DNA of 64,000 nucleotides. It comes from Limnomonas spitsbergensis. Lineage: Eukaryota; Chlorophyta; Chlorophyceae; Chlamydomonadales. The notes beneath the pieces are model-generated. The model worked only from the letters and a program-made list of their open reading frames with translations, did no database searches and was not told the DNA's origin. How positions within the stretch are numbered: the stretch's first letter is position 1; each line of letters begins with the position of its first letter. The stretch lies in the NCBI GenBank assembly GCA_037349105.1, contig JAYJMM010000036.1:1400001-1464000 (forward strand), in the 5' to 3' direction. A program made the position numbers and the translations under genes. This document shows positions 1 through 10,520 of the stretch, piece by piece.

Positions 1-320
1 GCTCCCCTGCTGCCTTCATTGGTTCCCCTGGATGGCTCCTGGCTTTGCTGCCTTGGCTGTTCCCAGCTGTCTGCTTGCCCCCTGGGCGGCTCCTGGCCTT
101 GCTGCTCCTGCTGCACTCCCCTGCTGCATTCATCGGCTCCCCTGGTTGGCTCCTGGCTTTGCTGCCTTGGCTGTTCCCAGCTGCCTGCCTGCCCCCTGGG
201 CGGCTCCTGGCCTTGCTGGTTTGGCTGTTCCCTGTTGTATTCCTGCTCTCTAGGTATCTCCTGGCTTTGCCAGTACTGCTGTCCTTCACTGCTTGCTTGC
301 CCCCTGGGCTGCCCTCTGTA
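1..320. repeat. Tandem C/T-rich repeat, about 130-bp unit, left edge
   Basis: About two and a half copies of a roughly 130-bp unit built from shorter variants of ggcggctcctggccttgctg and gctcctggctttgctgcctt. No stop-free frame here resembles a known protein. It lies just past the stop codon of the minus-strand ORF that begins at 2096 and may belong to the same mobile element. It is cut by the window edge. Confidence 0.6.
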
Positions 321-2096
321 CTATCTTCCTGGCTGCGTTCCTCCTGTGTAATTCCTGGCGAAGGAATCAGATTGCGTTTCCCCTCTGGTTTCCTGCCTTC
401 TTGATTCACTGCTGCGCACACTGCCTGCATGCTCGTCCTGTTGCGCTCCTCTTGCTGCTCCCTCTTGCCTGTTCCTCAGGAATTCCTCAATGTTATCCAA
501 TTGGGTCTTCTGACATGTGTTCTCTTTGTCCTCGACGATGCGCAGGAGTGCATAAGATTCCTGCCTGCTTGCTCTGCGCGTTGCTACGCCTTGCTCAGCC
601 ATCCTGGCCAGTGATCGGCTAGTCAACTCCACTCTTTCGCTGGCGGCTGGGCTACTGGCCCTGGGTTCTTCCCTGCCCCTTGGCCGTCCCCTGAGGCTTG
701 GCTCACTGCTGACCTCAAAAAACTCCGATCTGGGTGTCGGTGTTGGCGCGGCCCTGGCCTGCTGCTGCCACCTCTGGACTTCCCTGAGATCCTCAGGTTG
801 TTGCGCCGCTGTTTCGAATCCTTCCCACACCTGGTCCTCCTCATCTTCTGGTTCGGAAGTGTGCTCCACTGGATGTCCTGTCACCTCATCACACCACTCA
901 TCTGCGAAAGCCTTGACAGCTAGGGCTGCTTCGCGTCCTACCCTTCCCTTGGACACCTGTCCAAGGGCGGCCAACAGTACTGCCCTGTCCTGCCCGGTGT
1001 GGGACATACCCATCATGGCTTTTGTTGCCCATCCCTGCAGATGATGGGCCCTGAACTCCTCAATGGCTGCGATTTGATCCTGGAGTTGCGAGAACGTCCT
1101 GGTGCATACTTCCTTCCACAGGTTTGTTGCCCACTGCAAAAGTCCTGCCCAGCCGAGCGGCTGCATTTGCTTCTCTGGCTCCTCTTCGCCGCTGACTCCA
1201 TCCTCTGCCCTGGAGCGTTCTGGCTCTCTAGGTCTGGTATCCTGCGCCTGCGCTGGTCTTGGAAAAAATCCACGCCGGATTCCCTTGCTGCTGCCTCCTT
1301 GCATCTGGTTGCTAGATCCCTCCTTGGGTGTCTGCATAGGTCTGCCCACACTGGGCGCAAACTTGGACAGCGGCGTCCCGTAGACTGTGGATCCCACCCC
1401 TCTTTTAACCAGCACCTTGCGTGGTCGCATTGGCTGTCTTGGGCGCAGTCCTGTCACTGACTGCCGCTCCTTCTTTTCTTGCACTGGCTCAGGCAGCTCT
1501 TCCTCAGATATTAGGTCAGCCCACGGCTTTCCCACTGGTACAGCTGACTTTTCCTGTGGTTTTCTGCTGCTCTGCGGGACCTGCCTGGTTCCAGCCGTCT
1601 GGATCTCAGCTTCCATGCGCGTGACCTCTGCAAGCATACTCCTAACTTCCATGTCCTCTGCGTTCATTCGCTGTTTGTCTGGGCAGGTTTTATCATTGCC
1701 TGCAAACCCCCCTGGGGCTGCGGCGACCTCGGCCCTTAGATCCGGTTGGCTGGGCTCTTCTTTGACCCGCTGCGCAACCCTTGCCATCCTGGGCAGAATC
1801 TGCTGCGGCACGGCCTCAGGTTCACCGCTCTGTCGCGTGTCACAGCTCTGGGACGCTTCCGTTGCTTGATCCAAGATCAGCTCTGGGGTTCCCGCCTGAG
1901 TTTGCAACTGCTCGAAATTCAGACTGCTGTCTGAACCAGCGGGCAATGGACCCCCTCGACCAATGCCTTTTCGCGTTACTAGCACTGCACCATCTGCCTG
2001 CGCCCCTGCCTCTCTGGGCGGTACGCGGCCCAGCTCGGGCACCTTGCAGTCCTCTGCAGATGGTTCCACTGGCCCTGCCAGCTTCTCCGCCATCAA
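321..2096 (-). CDS. Hypothetical protein, possibly gag-like from a mobile element
   Basis: A single uninterrupted 591-codon frame starting MMAEKLAGPVEP, the longest minus-strand frame outside simple repeats. I do not recognise a family. The product is rich in Pro, Gln, Arg and Glu, with long low-complexity stretches. A more ordered Trp-containing segment lies near residues 325-400 (motifs PLGWAGLLQWATNLWKEV and FADEWCDEVTGH). No CCHC zinc knuckle, protease, reverse transcriptase or integrase motif is visible. The intronless length, compositional bias and position beside a 460-bp element with inverted ends suggest a retroelement structural (gag-like) protein, but that is inference. It could also be an ordinary lineage-specific gene. 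Upstream on the same strand (about 2390-2500) a 45-bp unit is duplicated in tandem. No downstream enzyme ORF is in the window. Confidence 0.4.
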   Translation of the reverse strand: MMAEKLAGPVEPSAEDCKVPELGRVPPREAGAQADGAVLVTRKGIGRGGPLPAGSDSSLNFEQLQTQAGTPELILDQATEASQSCDTRQSGEPEAVPQQILPRMARVAQRVKEEPSQPDLRAEVAAAPGGFAGNDKTCPDKQRMNAEDMEVRSMLAEVTRMEAEIQTAGTRQVPQSSRKPQEKSAVPVGKPWADLISEEELPEPVQEKKERQSVTGLRPRQPMRPRKVLVKRGVGSTVYGTPLSKFAPSVGRPMQTPKEGSSNQMQGGSSKGIRRGFFPRPAQAQDTRPREPERSRAEDGVSGEEEPEKQMQPLGWAGLLQWATNLWKEVCTRTFSQLQDQIAAIEEFRAHHLQGWATKAMMGMSHTGQDRAVLLAALGQVSKGRVGREAALAVKAFADEWCDEVTGHPVEHTSEPEDEEDQVWEGFETAAQQPEDLREVQRWQQQARAAPTPTPRSEFFEVSSEPSLRGRPRGREEPRASSPAASERVELTSRSLARMAEQGVATRRASRQESYALLRIVEDKENTCQKTQLDNIEEFLRNRQEGAARGAQQDEHAGSVRSSESRRQETRGETQSDSFARNYTGGTQPGR

Positions 2097-2404
2097 CAGG
2101 GCTTCTGCAACAAACTCATCGCTAGCATTCCCCAGGTCTACACCCGGCTCCAGCCCCCTCAGACGCCCACTCTTCCGTTGGACGTCAGGGTGCTGGTGCC
2201 TATCGGGATCAGATCTACGCCTGTCATTTTCACAGGCACTTTACGAACCGCACGGTCCTGCAGGTGTGCTGGCGACACCCCCTACAAAAACCTACTAACG
2301 TTAGGCTTCTGCCCCTTGTTCCTACTGCAATCTGGTGAGGATCTGCAAGTCAAGACTGGACGGCAGGTACAGCAATTACGCAGGATAGGCCTCGCCTTTC
2401 TGCC

Positions 2405-2496
2405 TTTCTGCTTACTAATTTTAATCTGGCGGAATCCTCCTTCGCCCTTTTCCTGCTTGCTAATTTTAATCTGGCGGAATCCTCCTTCGCCCTTTT
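2405..2496. repeat. Two-copy 45-bp tandem duplication
   Basis: The segment containing taattttaatctggcggaat followed by cctccttcgccctttt occurs twice in direct succession. The copies are almost identical, which implies a recent duplication. It lies about 300 bp upstream of the minus-strand ORF at 321-2096. Confidence 0.75.
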
Positions 2497-2971
2497 TAGC
2501 ACCTCCCACCTTTGCTGGCTGGGCTGCTTCTAGATGGCACACGTCCCGCGTGGATGTCTCGCGTCCTGCGCGGAGGTATCCTCTTGCGTAGTGTCCGTTC
2601 CTCTCTGCGGTCCTGCGGGGATCCTTTGGTACACCCACAAAATTTCAAACTTGGATACTCTATCCACAAGTTCACTTCTGTCAATGATGAAAGATTGGAT
2701 CCACCTGATCACAATCTGCAGTCACACAGGTAATTATCTGCTGGGTGTATAAATCCACAGCCAGATCTTCAAGCCTCTCTTGGACTACAACACTAAGCTG
2801 CCACGCTTTAATGATTCTCAGGGTTTAACTTGGCAATCTCTCTCTGGAGATTACCACAGCAAAGTGCAATTCAAACACTGTCCAAGGTCGTTTGCATGCA
2901 AACAAAATTCCAATTCCGCTGCACAAGCACCTTTAGCAGGAATTAGCAAATCAGGCTGATCAGGCTAGATC

Positions 2972-3431
2972 TACTTCGTCCCTTTCTAAAGGACACGCGA
3001 TGTGCGCTTCAGGTCCGTGGCGGACTTCTTTCCTCACGGCAGTGACGGACGCCTACGGGCAGGCTCAGTGACTACACACTGGCTGCGAGTGCTCAGCGAG
3101 TTAAGCGGCAGAACAGGATATTTGTATGTCTAGCAATTGACTAAGGTAGCGTAGGCCTTCTGGCCGTCTGGGCGCGATCCAGCTGGGCTATGTTAAGGGC
3201 ACTTACCGCGCGTCTCGCGGTGAGGATGACGGGACGTGGACTGCGTACTTCTTCTTCGGCAGGGTCTCGGTCCTCTTACTAGGTACTTGTCTCCAGCTAT
3301 CTCAGCGGAGGCTGAGCTAGTCTTGACTTGAGTTAGGGTACTGACTTATGTGAACGTAGGAGGCCTCATACATGGATGACGGCCGGTGCTTGTTACAAAT
3401 AGAGGTCTGTCCTTTAGAAAGGGACGAAGTA
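2972..3431. mobile_element. 460-bp element with 24-bp perfect inverted ends
   Basis: Positions 2972-2995 (tacttcgtccctttctaaag plus gaca) and 3408-3431 are exact reverse complements over 24 bp. The interior is GC-rich with no convincing ORF. Such a structure fits a non-autonomous MITE-like DNA element or the terminal part of a larger element that includes the ORF at 321-2096. A short ctag occurs outside each end, but I cannot define a target-site duplication with confidence. Confidence 0.55.
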
Positions 3432-4490
3432 ACTAGTTTAGGCAATTGCCGGGATACAGGGACCCGGCAGGCCCAATTCAGAGTACGGTAGAATCTGTCA
3501 AATCACCCAGCGTAAGCGGGTTTCTAGGTCTCAGTTCAAATCCGGAGACTCCGCAGATAAGCTGCGGAGGCCCCGAGGCCGCCGACTGCGGTCTACACGG
3601 TTCTGTCACGTATACGGTAATATACTGTGACATGAGTGATGGTTTTCCCTTTGAGCCTTTTAAGACATGCATCGAACGGAGGCTTTCAGACAACACAGAA
3701 GCAACCTCGTTCACTGTTTTATGTCATGTGCACCCCTCCATAAAGCCCGACATGGTGTGAAGATTGACGCTTGGTTCGGGTCCTCGTTGCTATGGAGCTG
3801 TCAGCATCAAACCTTGCTTGCATGTACATCCATTCAATTCATACGTTGAGCTAGATATGATGAATCTGATGTCTCGACTTTAGTCTACACTTTTGGTAAG
3901 TCACAATGTGCCGCGTGGGTGGGGGACCTTCGCCCAACAAGCAAGGAGCCGTTCGCCCGCCTCTATACGGATACGCTCATACTGTACGGTTCGCCCGATA
4001 CTGTACGATACGCGAGCGGCGTATCCGTATAGATGTGGCGATTCCGTCCTTTGGGGGCGAACGGGTCCATGTTTGGCGAAGCGGAAGTTGGTTGGCGGTG
4101 ATTGGGAAGTTGAGGATGCTAGGTAGGTCTTTGTAAGCGGTTCGCCCCCCCAAATAAGTAGTTGTTTTGGCCCGTGACTGACCGGCCGCGCACCACTCAC
4201 AACAACAACCTGCTTCGCCATTGGTCATGTCACTCGAAAATCAAGAAATATATCCCCCACGTACCATCTATCAATCGCACCAATCAATCACACGAAGTTC
4301 TGACAGGCATTGCTCTGACGCATACCGCAGGTCGTCCGCCCTCGGAGTCTAAAACTTGATGGATTGGTTTAACGCAACGACATACTGCCGATGACAGTCA
4401 AAGCTGCTTAATGACAGCGGTCGTCTGCAAAAAGCAAACAGCGACAAGCTCGCCACGGCAAGCATCAACGAGAGCACAGCTTCGAGTGAA
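3432..4490. other. Intergenic sequence without a recognisable gene
   Basis: The small ORFs here match no family I know and overlap each other in several frames. The only structure seen is an inverted repeat: positions 3963-3976 (ctatacggatacgc) and 4019-4032 are reverse complements of 14 bp around a 42-bp loop rich in tgtacg and gatac motifs. Confidence 0.5.
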
Positions 4491-5230
4491 ATGCCGAGTA
4501 CTGCCTCGGGCCGTCGGGCATTCCGCATCACAAGCGGATGGAATTCTCCGGCACCCAGCAGCAGGCTGACCGGTCCGGCAGTTGGCCTCCAGGCTGGGCT
4601 CCTCTCCATATATCCTCCCCCATCATCCCAGAAATCTGGCCCAACTGACCCTGGAGCCATCACGCCCCGATCCATTGTGTACGACCTTGCCATGTCCACC
4701 ACCACAGTGTCCAGTGTGCATGACCAGGAGCAGCAGCTCAGGGACATCAACGAGCAGATGCTGAGCGGCCTCAAGATCCAGCTCCCCCGCGAGTACCAGG
4801 AGAATCTGCATCTGAAAGCGATGGCACCGCTGGCGTCCCCGCGCGCGGATGCAGCGGAGCAGCGCGAGCTCTCTGTGCTGCAGCGGGCGGCAGAGGCGGA
4901 GGCTGAGGTGCAGGCGCTGGCTTCCCGGCTGAACCACGCCTTCGCCGAGATCGCGGGCCCGCGGGCCGGTGGCGGTGCGCTGCAGGAGCGCATCACCGCC
5001 ACACAGCGGGCGGCTGATATCAAGATCGCTGCGGCCAAGCAGCACGCATCAGAGGCGCAGGCCGCCGCGGCCCTGGCTAAGGGAGGCTCGGGCCGACGCT
5101 GCGCTGGCCGAAGCGCATAACGCAACACTGCACGCGGAGCTCATCGCGGCGGAGCTCGCTGTCAAGAACCGCGCGCTGTTACAACAGGATTACAACGCGC
5201 CAGGATCCAGAGCTCGAAGAGGGAAACAGC
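4491..5230 (+). pseudogene. Frame-broken coiled-coil protein fragment
   Basis: From 4491 the plus frame gives an Ala/Glu/Gln/Arg-rich product with strong coiled-coil character (for example ELSVLQRAAEAEAEVQALAS and ERITATQRAADIKIAAAKQ). Near 5080-5095 the heptad-like pattern leaves this frame, which stops at 5120. It continues in another frame as AREARADAALAEAHNATLHA and ELIAAELAVKNRALLQQDYN up to about 5200. The simplest reading is one coiled-coil coding region broken by a +1/-1 shift, or two exons whose boundary I cannot place. No catalytic motif is visible. Local GC content is well above the flanks. A functional spliced gene is not excluded. Confidence 0.35.
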
Positions 5231-5682
5231 CCGGGCAGCAATTGTGGCGCGTCCCTAGGTCGGGCTTCCAGCTGCAACAGCATCAACTACCTGATCAACA
5301 TGGCTGCAGTCTTCAACATCAGCACCAGAACTGCCAACCGAAGTTCACTCTCGTGCCCGACCCAGGCACTCGCAGTGGCAGAGGCGGCTGACGAGCCGCT
5401 GGCGGCCGGCCCAGGGGCAGTAGCCGCCACAGACGTGAGGCCCATCTGCGCGAAGCCCGCAGCTTGGGGCCTGCCGACGGTAATGGTTGACCTGGGCTCC
5501 AAACACTCGTCTCAAGGATCCCCTGCTTGTGGGCCCGCCCTGGGCCTGCCGCATATTGCGGGGGAGGGCTGTGCCGAGCTGTCAGGGGCTGCGGAGGCGC
5601 CCAGCCGCTTTTCACACACCCTGGAACCCCTCCTACGATGCTCCTCGGTGTGAAGTAGTGTGAACAAGGGAACACACCTCAG

Positions 5683-5729
5683 AGCTCTGCTCGGAGAGGC
5701 GCAGCTGCGCGGGCGCCCAACTGTTCGGT
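5683..5729 (+). repeat. Dispersed repeat R, copy 1 (partial)
   Basis: Contains the core gcgcgggcgcccaactgttc shared with copies near 7172, 7694, 37157, 37730 and 46878. The family consensus reads roughly tgacgtcacacctctgggcc, ctgctcaaagctcggctgcg, tgagcgcccaactgttcag. Its biological nature is unknown. Confidence 0.6.
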
Positions 5730-6036
5730 TGAGAAGGGGAGGAGGGGCAGGGGATGCTTTACAACAGGGGTGCTCACAGCAGGGGGGGAGGGGATGCTTC
5801 ATAGAGTGAACCAGCAAAAGTGCTCCCTTCCTGTCCGCATGCAAAATTTCTGGCTCACTTCATTCCCGGGATGCTTCATCATGAAAAACACTTACCGCAG
5901 TGCTGTGCAGTGTGCACGTATAAATTGATGTCCAACCTTGAACGGTGAATGAGAAATAGATCCAAGACAAATAGATCCAGGACAGACAAAACGTAGCATA
6001 CTGTTACGTCTGACAATGTCTGCACCAGTCAGGCAT

Positions 6037-6625
6037 CAGTCAACAACCATGGTAGCACAAACCGGCTTGACCTGTGCCTTTTCATGCCATATCGTGCCGT
6101 ATTGTATCATGTGGCACCATTGTAGTACAATACGGCTAAACTTGAGCATTGTATCGTGTAGTTGTGTGCCGTATCCAGCAGTATGATGGCATATCGTGCT
6201 ATGATGTCAATGATGTTGTGCCTCGTTGACGAACACAGTGTCACATATCACATATGGTAGCACAATCCGGCCAAACCTGTGCCATATCATGCTACCTAGT
6301 TCAATTCGGCTTAACCTGGGCTGCATCACACGCCGTATCGTGCTACCATGGTGTCAGTGCCGCATGACATGCGTCTTGATTCCAGGTAAATGGCAGGAAG
6401 TTCAGTCCTTTCTGTCATTTGAAATTTTGCTACGTCTGATGAGCATGGCAGCACCATCCGGCTTAACCTGCGCCGCATCAGATATCTGTCATTTGAAACT
6501 TGGCATTATTTGAAATACGGCATGGTAGCACAATCTGGCTAAACTAGCTAAACCTGTGCCTTATCGTGCTGCCTTGGTAGTGCAATCTGGCTAAGGCTGC
6601 GCCATATCGTGCTTCCTTGGTTTGA
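6037..6625. repeat. Dispersed repeat P, cluster of short diverged units
   Basis: Several diverged units carry catggtagcacaatccggct, taacctgtgcc and tatcgtgctaccatgg, in loosely tandem order. The ends of a unit (catggtagcac and gtgctaccatg) are reverse complements, so each unit resembles a tiny inverted-end element. Related copies occur near 7325-7440 and 50815-50943. No coding potential is seen. Confidence 0.6.
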
Positions 6626-7171
6626 AGTCATGGGTTAGCTGTGTAACCAGGGGTTGTAACCAAGCATTGGCTGCCGAAATCCTGGAGTACTTTTGCCACC
6701 TTAAATTCAGCTGTTGGTGGCTGGATGTCCTTGTGATCGCTGTGCTTGTAGAAACCTGGTATTGCTGCCCTCGAGGTCGCAATAGCTGAATTGCTCGCTT
6801 TGAATGCACCATGGTGCCTTCTTGTACATATATTGTCACATAATGTATAATTTGTCACACACACAACTGTTTGGAGGGCGTTTTCCCCCTCTGATTACTG
6901 GTAGGTACCGGTAGTTATGGTAGTACGGTATCTTTTATCATAATTGACGGTGGCGAGCATGTATAGAGCTTAATTTCTGGCATTTGAGCCCTGTAAGACA
7001 CCCCCGGTATGATCGTTTGACTTGAAATCCGTGCTTTCTTTTCATGCCTTCCCATGCCCTCTTTCTTTGAGTCTCCCATATCCTTCTGTCTTGGTACGCG
7101 TAATTTACTTTTCATGTTTCTATAGATGTAGAAGAAAGTGTAACACCCTCGGTGTCTGAATCTGAGAGTCA

Positions 7172-7745
7172 ATGACGTAAGACCTCTGGGCCCTGCCCCA
7201 AAAGCTCGGCTGCATGAGTGCCCAACATTTTGGTGTCTGACTAGAGTGCCTCCATCATCCCTGCTTGAAGAGGTTGAGACAACCTTTCCATGCTACATGG
7301 CAGCCACCACCAACACCAACACCAGGCCGAAGGGGGCATGACGTTAGCATAGTCCGGTACTCCGGTTCAACCCTTGCCCTATTGTGCAACCTCGGCAGCA
7401 CAATCCAGCTTAACCTATGCCCCATCATTGAAAGGCTGCATTGTTTCCTCAACCTTCACGCCCTAGTACGGCATGACTTTCTTCATCAACATCAACGACA
7501 AATGGCAGATTAATGTGGGGCCTTTCATTCCCTCAGGTGCAGTTGCGCCCCATATCATGCTACCGAACCTTACATGGGGTCCTGCAACAGGCCTCCACCT
7601 CGCATCCCAAGCTGAAGGGCTTCAGCAGACCAGGTGGCCCCGGCCTCGGGCTGAGATGTAACTTATGTTGATCAATGCAAGCAACTTCTCAGCCAGGGCC
7701 CTGCCTTAATGAAACGGCTCAGCTGCACGGGCGCCCAACTGTCCT
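7172..7745 (+). repeat. Two direct copies of dispersed repeat R, with P-like material between
   Basis: Copy 2 of R spans about 7172-7229 (tgacgtaagacctctgggcc and tgcatgagtgcccaac) and copy 3 spans 7694-7745 (gggccctgcct and gcacgggcgcccaactgtcc). Both are in the same orientation. The interval contains a P-family fragment near 7345-7425. No ORF of note. Confidence 0.55.
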
Positions 7746-9245
7746 GGTGGGAAAAAAGGAAATGAAAAGGGGGCTGGAAAGAGGAACAGTATAGTGCAGG
7801 AAAGTGTACCTCAGGATCAGATGATGTAGCTTACCGTTGCTGCCTGTGTGTGGGACAATTGTGGGACTGAGCTTCAAACAAGTGCTGGGCAAAGTTTGGG
7901 CAAAGTTGGTGAGTGTACTGGCAGTTCTGTCTGTAGGTGTTGAGGTTGAGTTGTTGTCAGATTCTGAAAATAATCTCCCAATAACCAACGTTTCCCAAAT
8001 ACCTCCAGTCGTTTGCTTGCACGTTAGAAAGTGGTGATCTTCGAAGGGGCCAGGCAGTGCTGCATGTGGCCGAGAAGGAGGTAGATGTGAAGGTCAGTAG
8101 CATGCCGCTAGCCGTGAGGATGCCCGGAAGCAGTTGAACTGGTGTCAATCCATCCATGTAAGGCGTTACAGGATCGTGCATATGCGTGTATGACAAGGTG
8201 CTCGCAAAAGCTGAGATCCCTGGCAACGTGCTCAATGCTTCTTCCCGATTCAGCTACTCTTCAGCTACCAACCCTCGACTTCAAACTCGAGAGTCGAGAT
8301 CTGGTCGAGATTGCTATCGAGATCGCATCTCCTTATACCTTCAGTGGTCAGGCCACTGCTGCAATGTCGAGTCTTGAATGCTGGTTCAAAATATTAGCAC
8401 CCCAGGGGTGAAGCGAGCCGACGTCGAAATGGGCCGCACCGGGTAAATATCCCCATAGGCGGGATCCAATGGCCACTCTCGCTCTACACTGAAGTCAGGG
8501 AGCGTTTTACACCTCAGCAATTCCCCAGAGGCGAGTCTTCGTAATACTGGTAAGGCCGTTGCACTGCTACCCCGGGGGCGGTCCGCCAGCCCACCCAGCC
8601 ACGCGTCAATCCTACTGACGTCTGCTACCACGAGTTACCGGTATATAACATGCTTCACCATTGAACGGCAACAATGCGGCCGGTTTATTTTAGCAGGGCA
8701 CAGGGGTGTAACATTATATACGGTAACATTGGCTATTACTGCCTATGCCCACCATAGTCAAACCCTGTCATGATAACATAGGCTACTACTACTGCCCCTC
8801 CATATTCATAACTTGTCCTCACTGGCTGGAGGATCATCTACCATATCTCTTGTTTCGTCATGTGCTAGCAGTTCACCATCGCTTAGTCAGAGAGAACAGC
8901 AGCTGCAAGAACTCAAAAGGGCCGCCCTGCTTATTTTTGCGCTGTGCTAGCTGAGCGGCAGCGCTGCCAGGGGCTTCAGCCTGTATCAGGATAAAGAAAG
9001 TAACAGACGTTAGGGTGTTTCAGGTACGATTCAGCATCCTTTAGGCAAACCACAGGTTGGTCCCTTGGTACCTTTAGGCAGACCACATTTAGGCAAACCA
9101 CAGGTTAGGGCCTTTGGTCCCTTAAGGCAAACCACAGGTTTGGTCCCGCTCGGCCCAGCAGGGGCAGACAAACAGCTTGCCAAAAGGGGCTATGGTGCGC
9201 TACTTAAAAAACAATGAAGATATCATGTAGCACTTCAGTCTCTTG
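7746..9245. other. Intergenic, nothing recognised
   Basis: No convincing exon, RNA gene or repeat array is visible. Between 9040 and 9145 the phrase ggcaaaccacaggttgg recurs about three times as short direct repeats. Small ORFs are unsupported. Confidence 0.5.
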
Positions 9246-9249
9246 AGGT

Positions 9250-9682
9250 CCTGGGGTGGGATCCGACTGGGGTGGGATCTGACTAGGGTGGGATCCGACT
9301 GGGGTGGGATCCGACTGGGGTGGGATCTGACTAGGGTGGGATCCGACTGGGGTGGGATCCCGACTAGGTTGGGATCCGACTAAGGTGGGATCCGACTAGG
9401 GTGGGATCCGACTAGGTTGGGATCCGACTAGGTTGGGATCCGACTAGGTTGGGATCTGACTAGGGTGGGATCCGACTGGGTGGGATCGACTGGGGTGGGA
9501 TCTGACTAGGGTGGGATCCGACTAGGTTGGGATCGACTGGGGTGGGATCTGACTAGGTTGGGATCCGACTAGGTTGGGATCCGACTAGGGTGGGATCTGA
9601 CTAGGGTGGGATCCGACTAGGGTGGGATCCGACTAGGGTGGGATCCGACTAGGGTGGGATCCGACTGGGGTGGGATCTGCCT
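9250..9682. repeat. Minisatellite, about 18-bp unit, roughly 24 copies
   Basis: Near-uninterrupted array of ctagggtgggatccga and close variants (ctggggtgggatccga, ctaggttgggatctga). Sequence variants are interspersed rather than grouped, as expected from slippage and unequal exchange. No transcript or ORF is indicated. Confidence 0.9.
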
Positions 9683-10299
9683 ATGAGTTCAACCCGACAA
9701 CACCAGGCACATGGGTTGCGGATTAAAAAGAAAAAAGGAATCTGAATAATCACGATTTGAAAACATTCAGCCAACAGCCGACCGATAACATTCAGCTACG
9801 GTGATGCCCCTGAGGAATCATGACGCAGCGTTTCAAACATCAAATCATGACCGTCGAGTGGCTGCTGACCCCAACCTCCCGAACTCATGAAGATGAAATT
9901 TATTTCCTGCAGTAGTGCCTGAGCTTATTTCCCCAACATATGAGGGGGGAAAACTTACTTCCTCAACTACTGAAGATGAAACTTATTCCCCAACTGTTTA
10001 AGATGAAACTTGTGTCCCCAACGTATTAAGATGCAACTTATATCCCTATCTTATGAAAATGAAACTTCCCCCCCCACATCTCACAACTGGCCGCAGCCAG
10101 CAAGACCCCACCATCAGCATTCCCGTCGTGACCTTATTTTGACCTATTCAAGGGTCTTACACACTAGCCATACTATAGCTAGGTTTGGATCCCGCGAATG
10201 ACATGGTAAAGCAAAGCTGCACTTTTAATCGCCATGAGTGACAATAAAAAAGAGTGAGGGGCAGACAGTCATAGACCAACAACTAGTGTTGAATTTTTC

Positions 10300-10465
10300 A
10301 GCTACACTCAGCTACAAGTCAGCTACACACTGGCCGCTGGCCCCGTTAGTGGCCAGCCATGCTGCTTCGGCCACCACTCCACCAGGCCGGTCCAGGTCTG
10401 GTCCTCATTCGGCCTTTGCGGGGCGGCCTGCCGAAGTTGGGGACCCGTAGTCAAAAAATAAACGC
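10300..10465 (+). repeat. Dispersed repeat S, copy 1
   Basis: A roughly 165-bp sequence starting cagctacaagtcagctaca, then gtggccagccatgctgcttc, then ggccggtccaggtctggtcc, ending near aaaaaataaacgctg. Related copies lie at 12167-12335, 17205-17385 (minus), 20731-20902, 24585-24880, 41088-41210 and 55575-55740 (minus). The length, fixed order of blocks and A-rich end fit a short interspersed element, but no clear tRNA-type promoter can be proved by eye. Confidence 0.6.
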
Positions 10466-10520
10466 TGCAACCAATTAGCCTAAATACGCAAGGGGGGGGG
10501 CAAAATAAAAGCCAGGGACC

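Noticed and set aside
3446..3760. 104-codon plus-strand ORF
   Set aside because: No recognisable motif, overlaps an ORF on the other strand, no exon signals.
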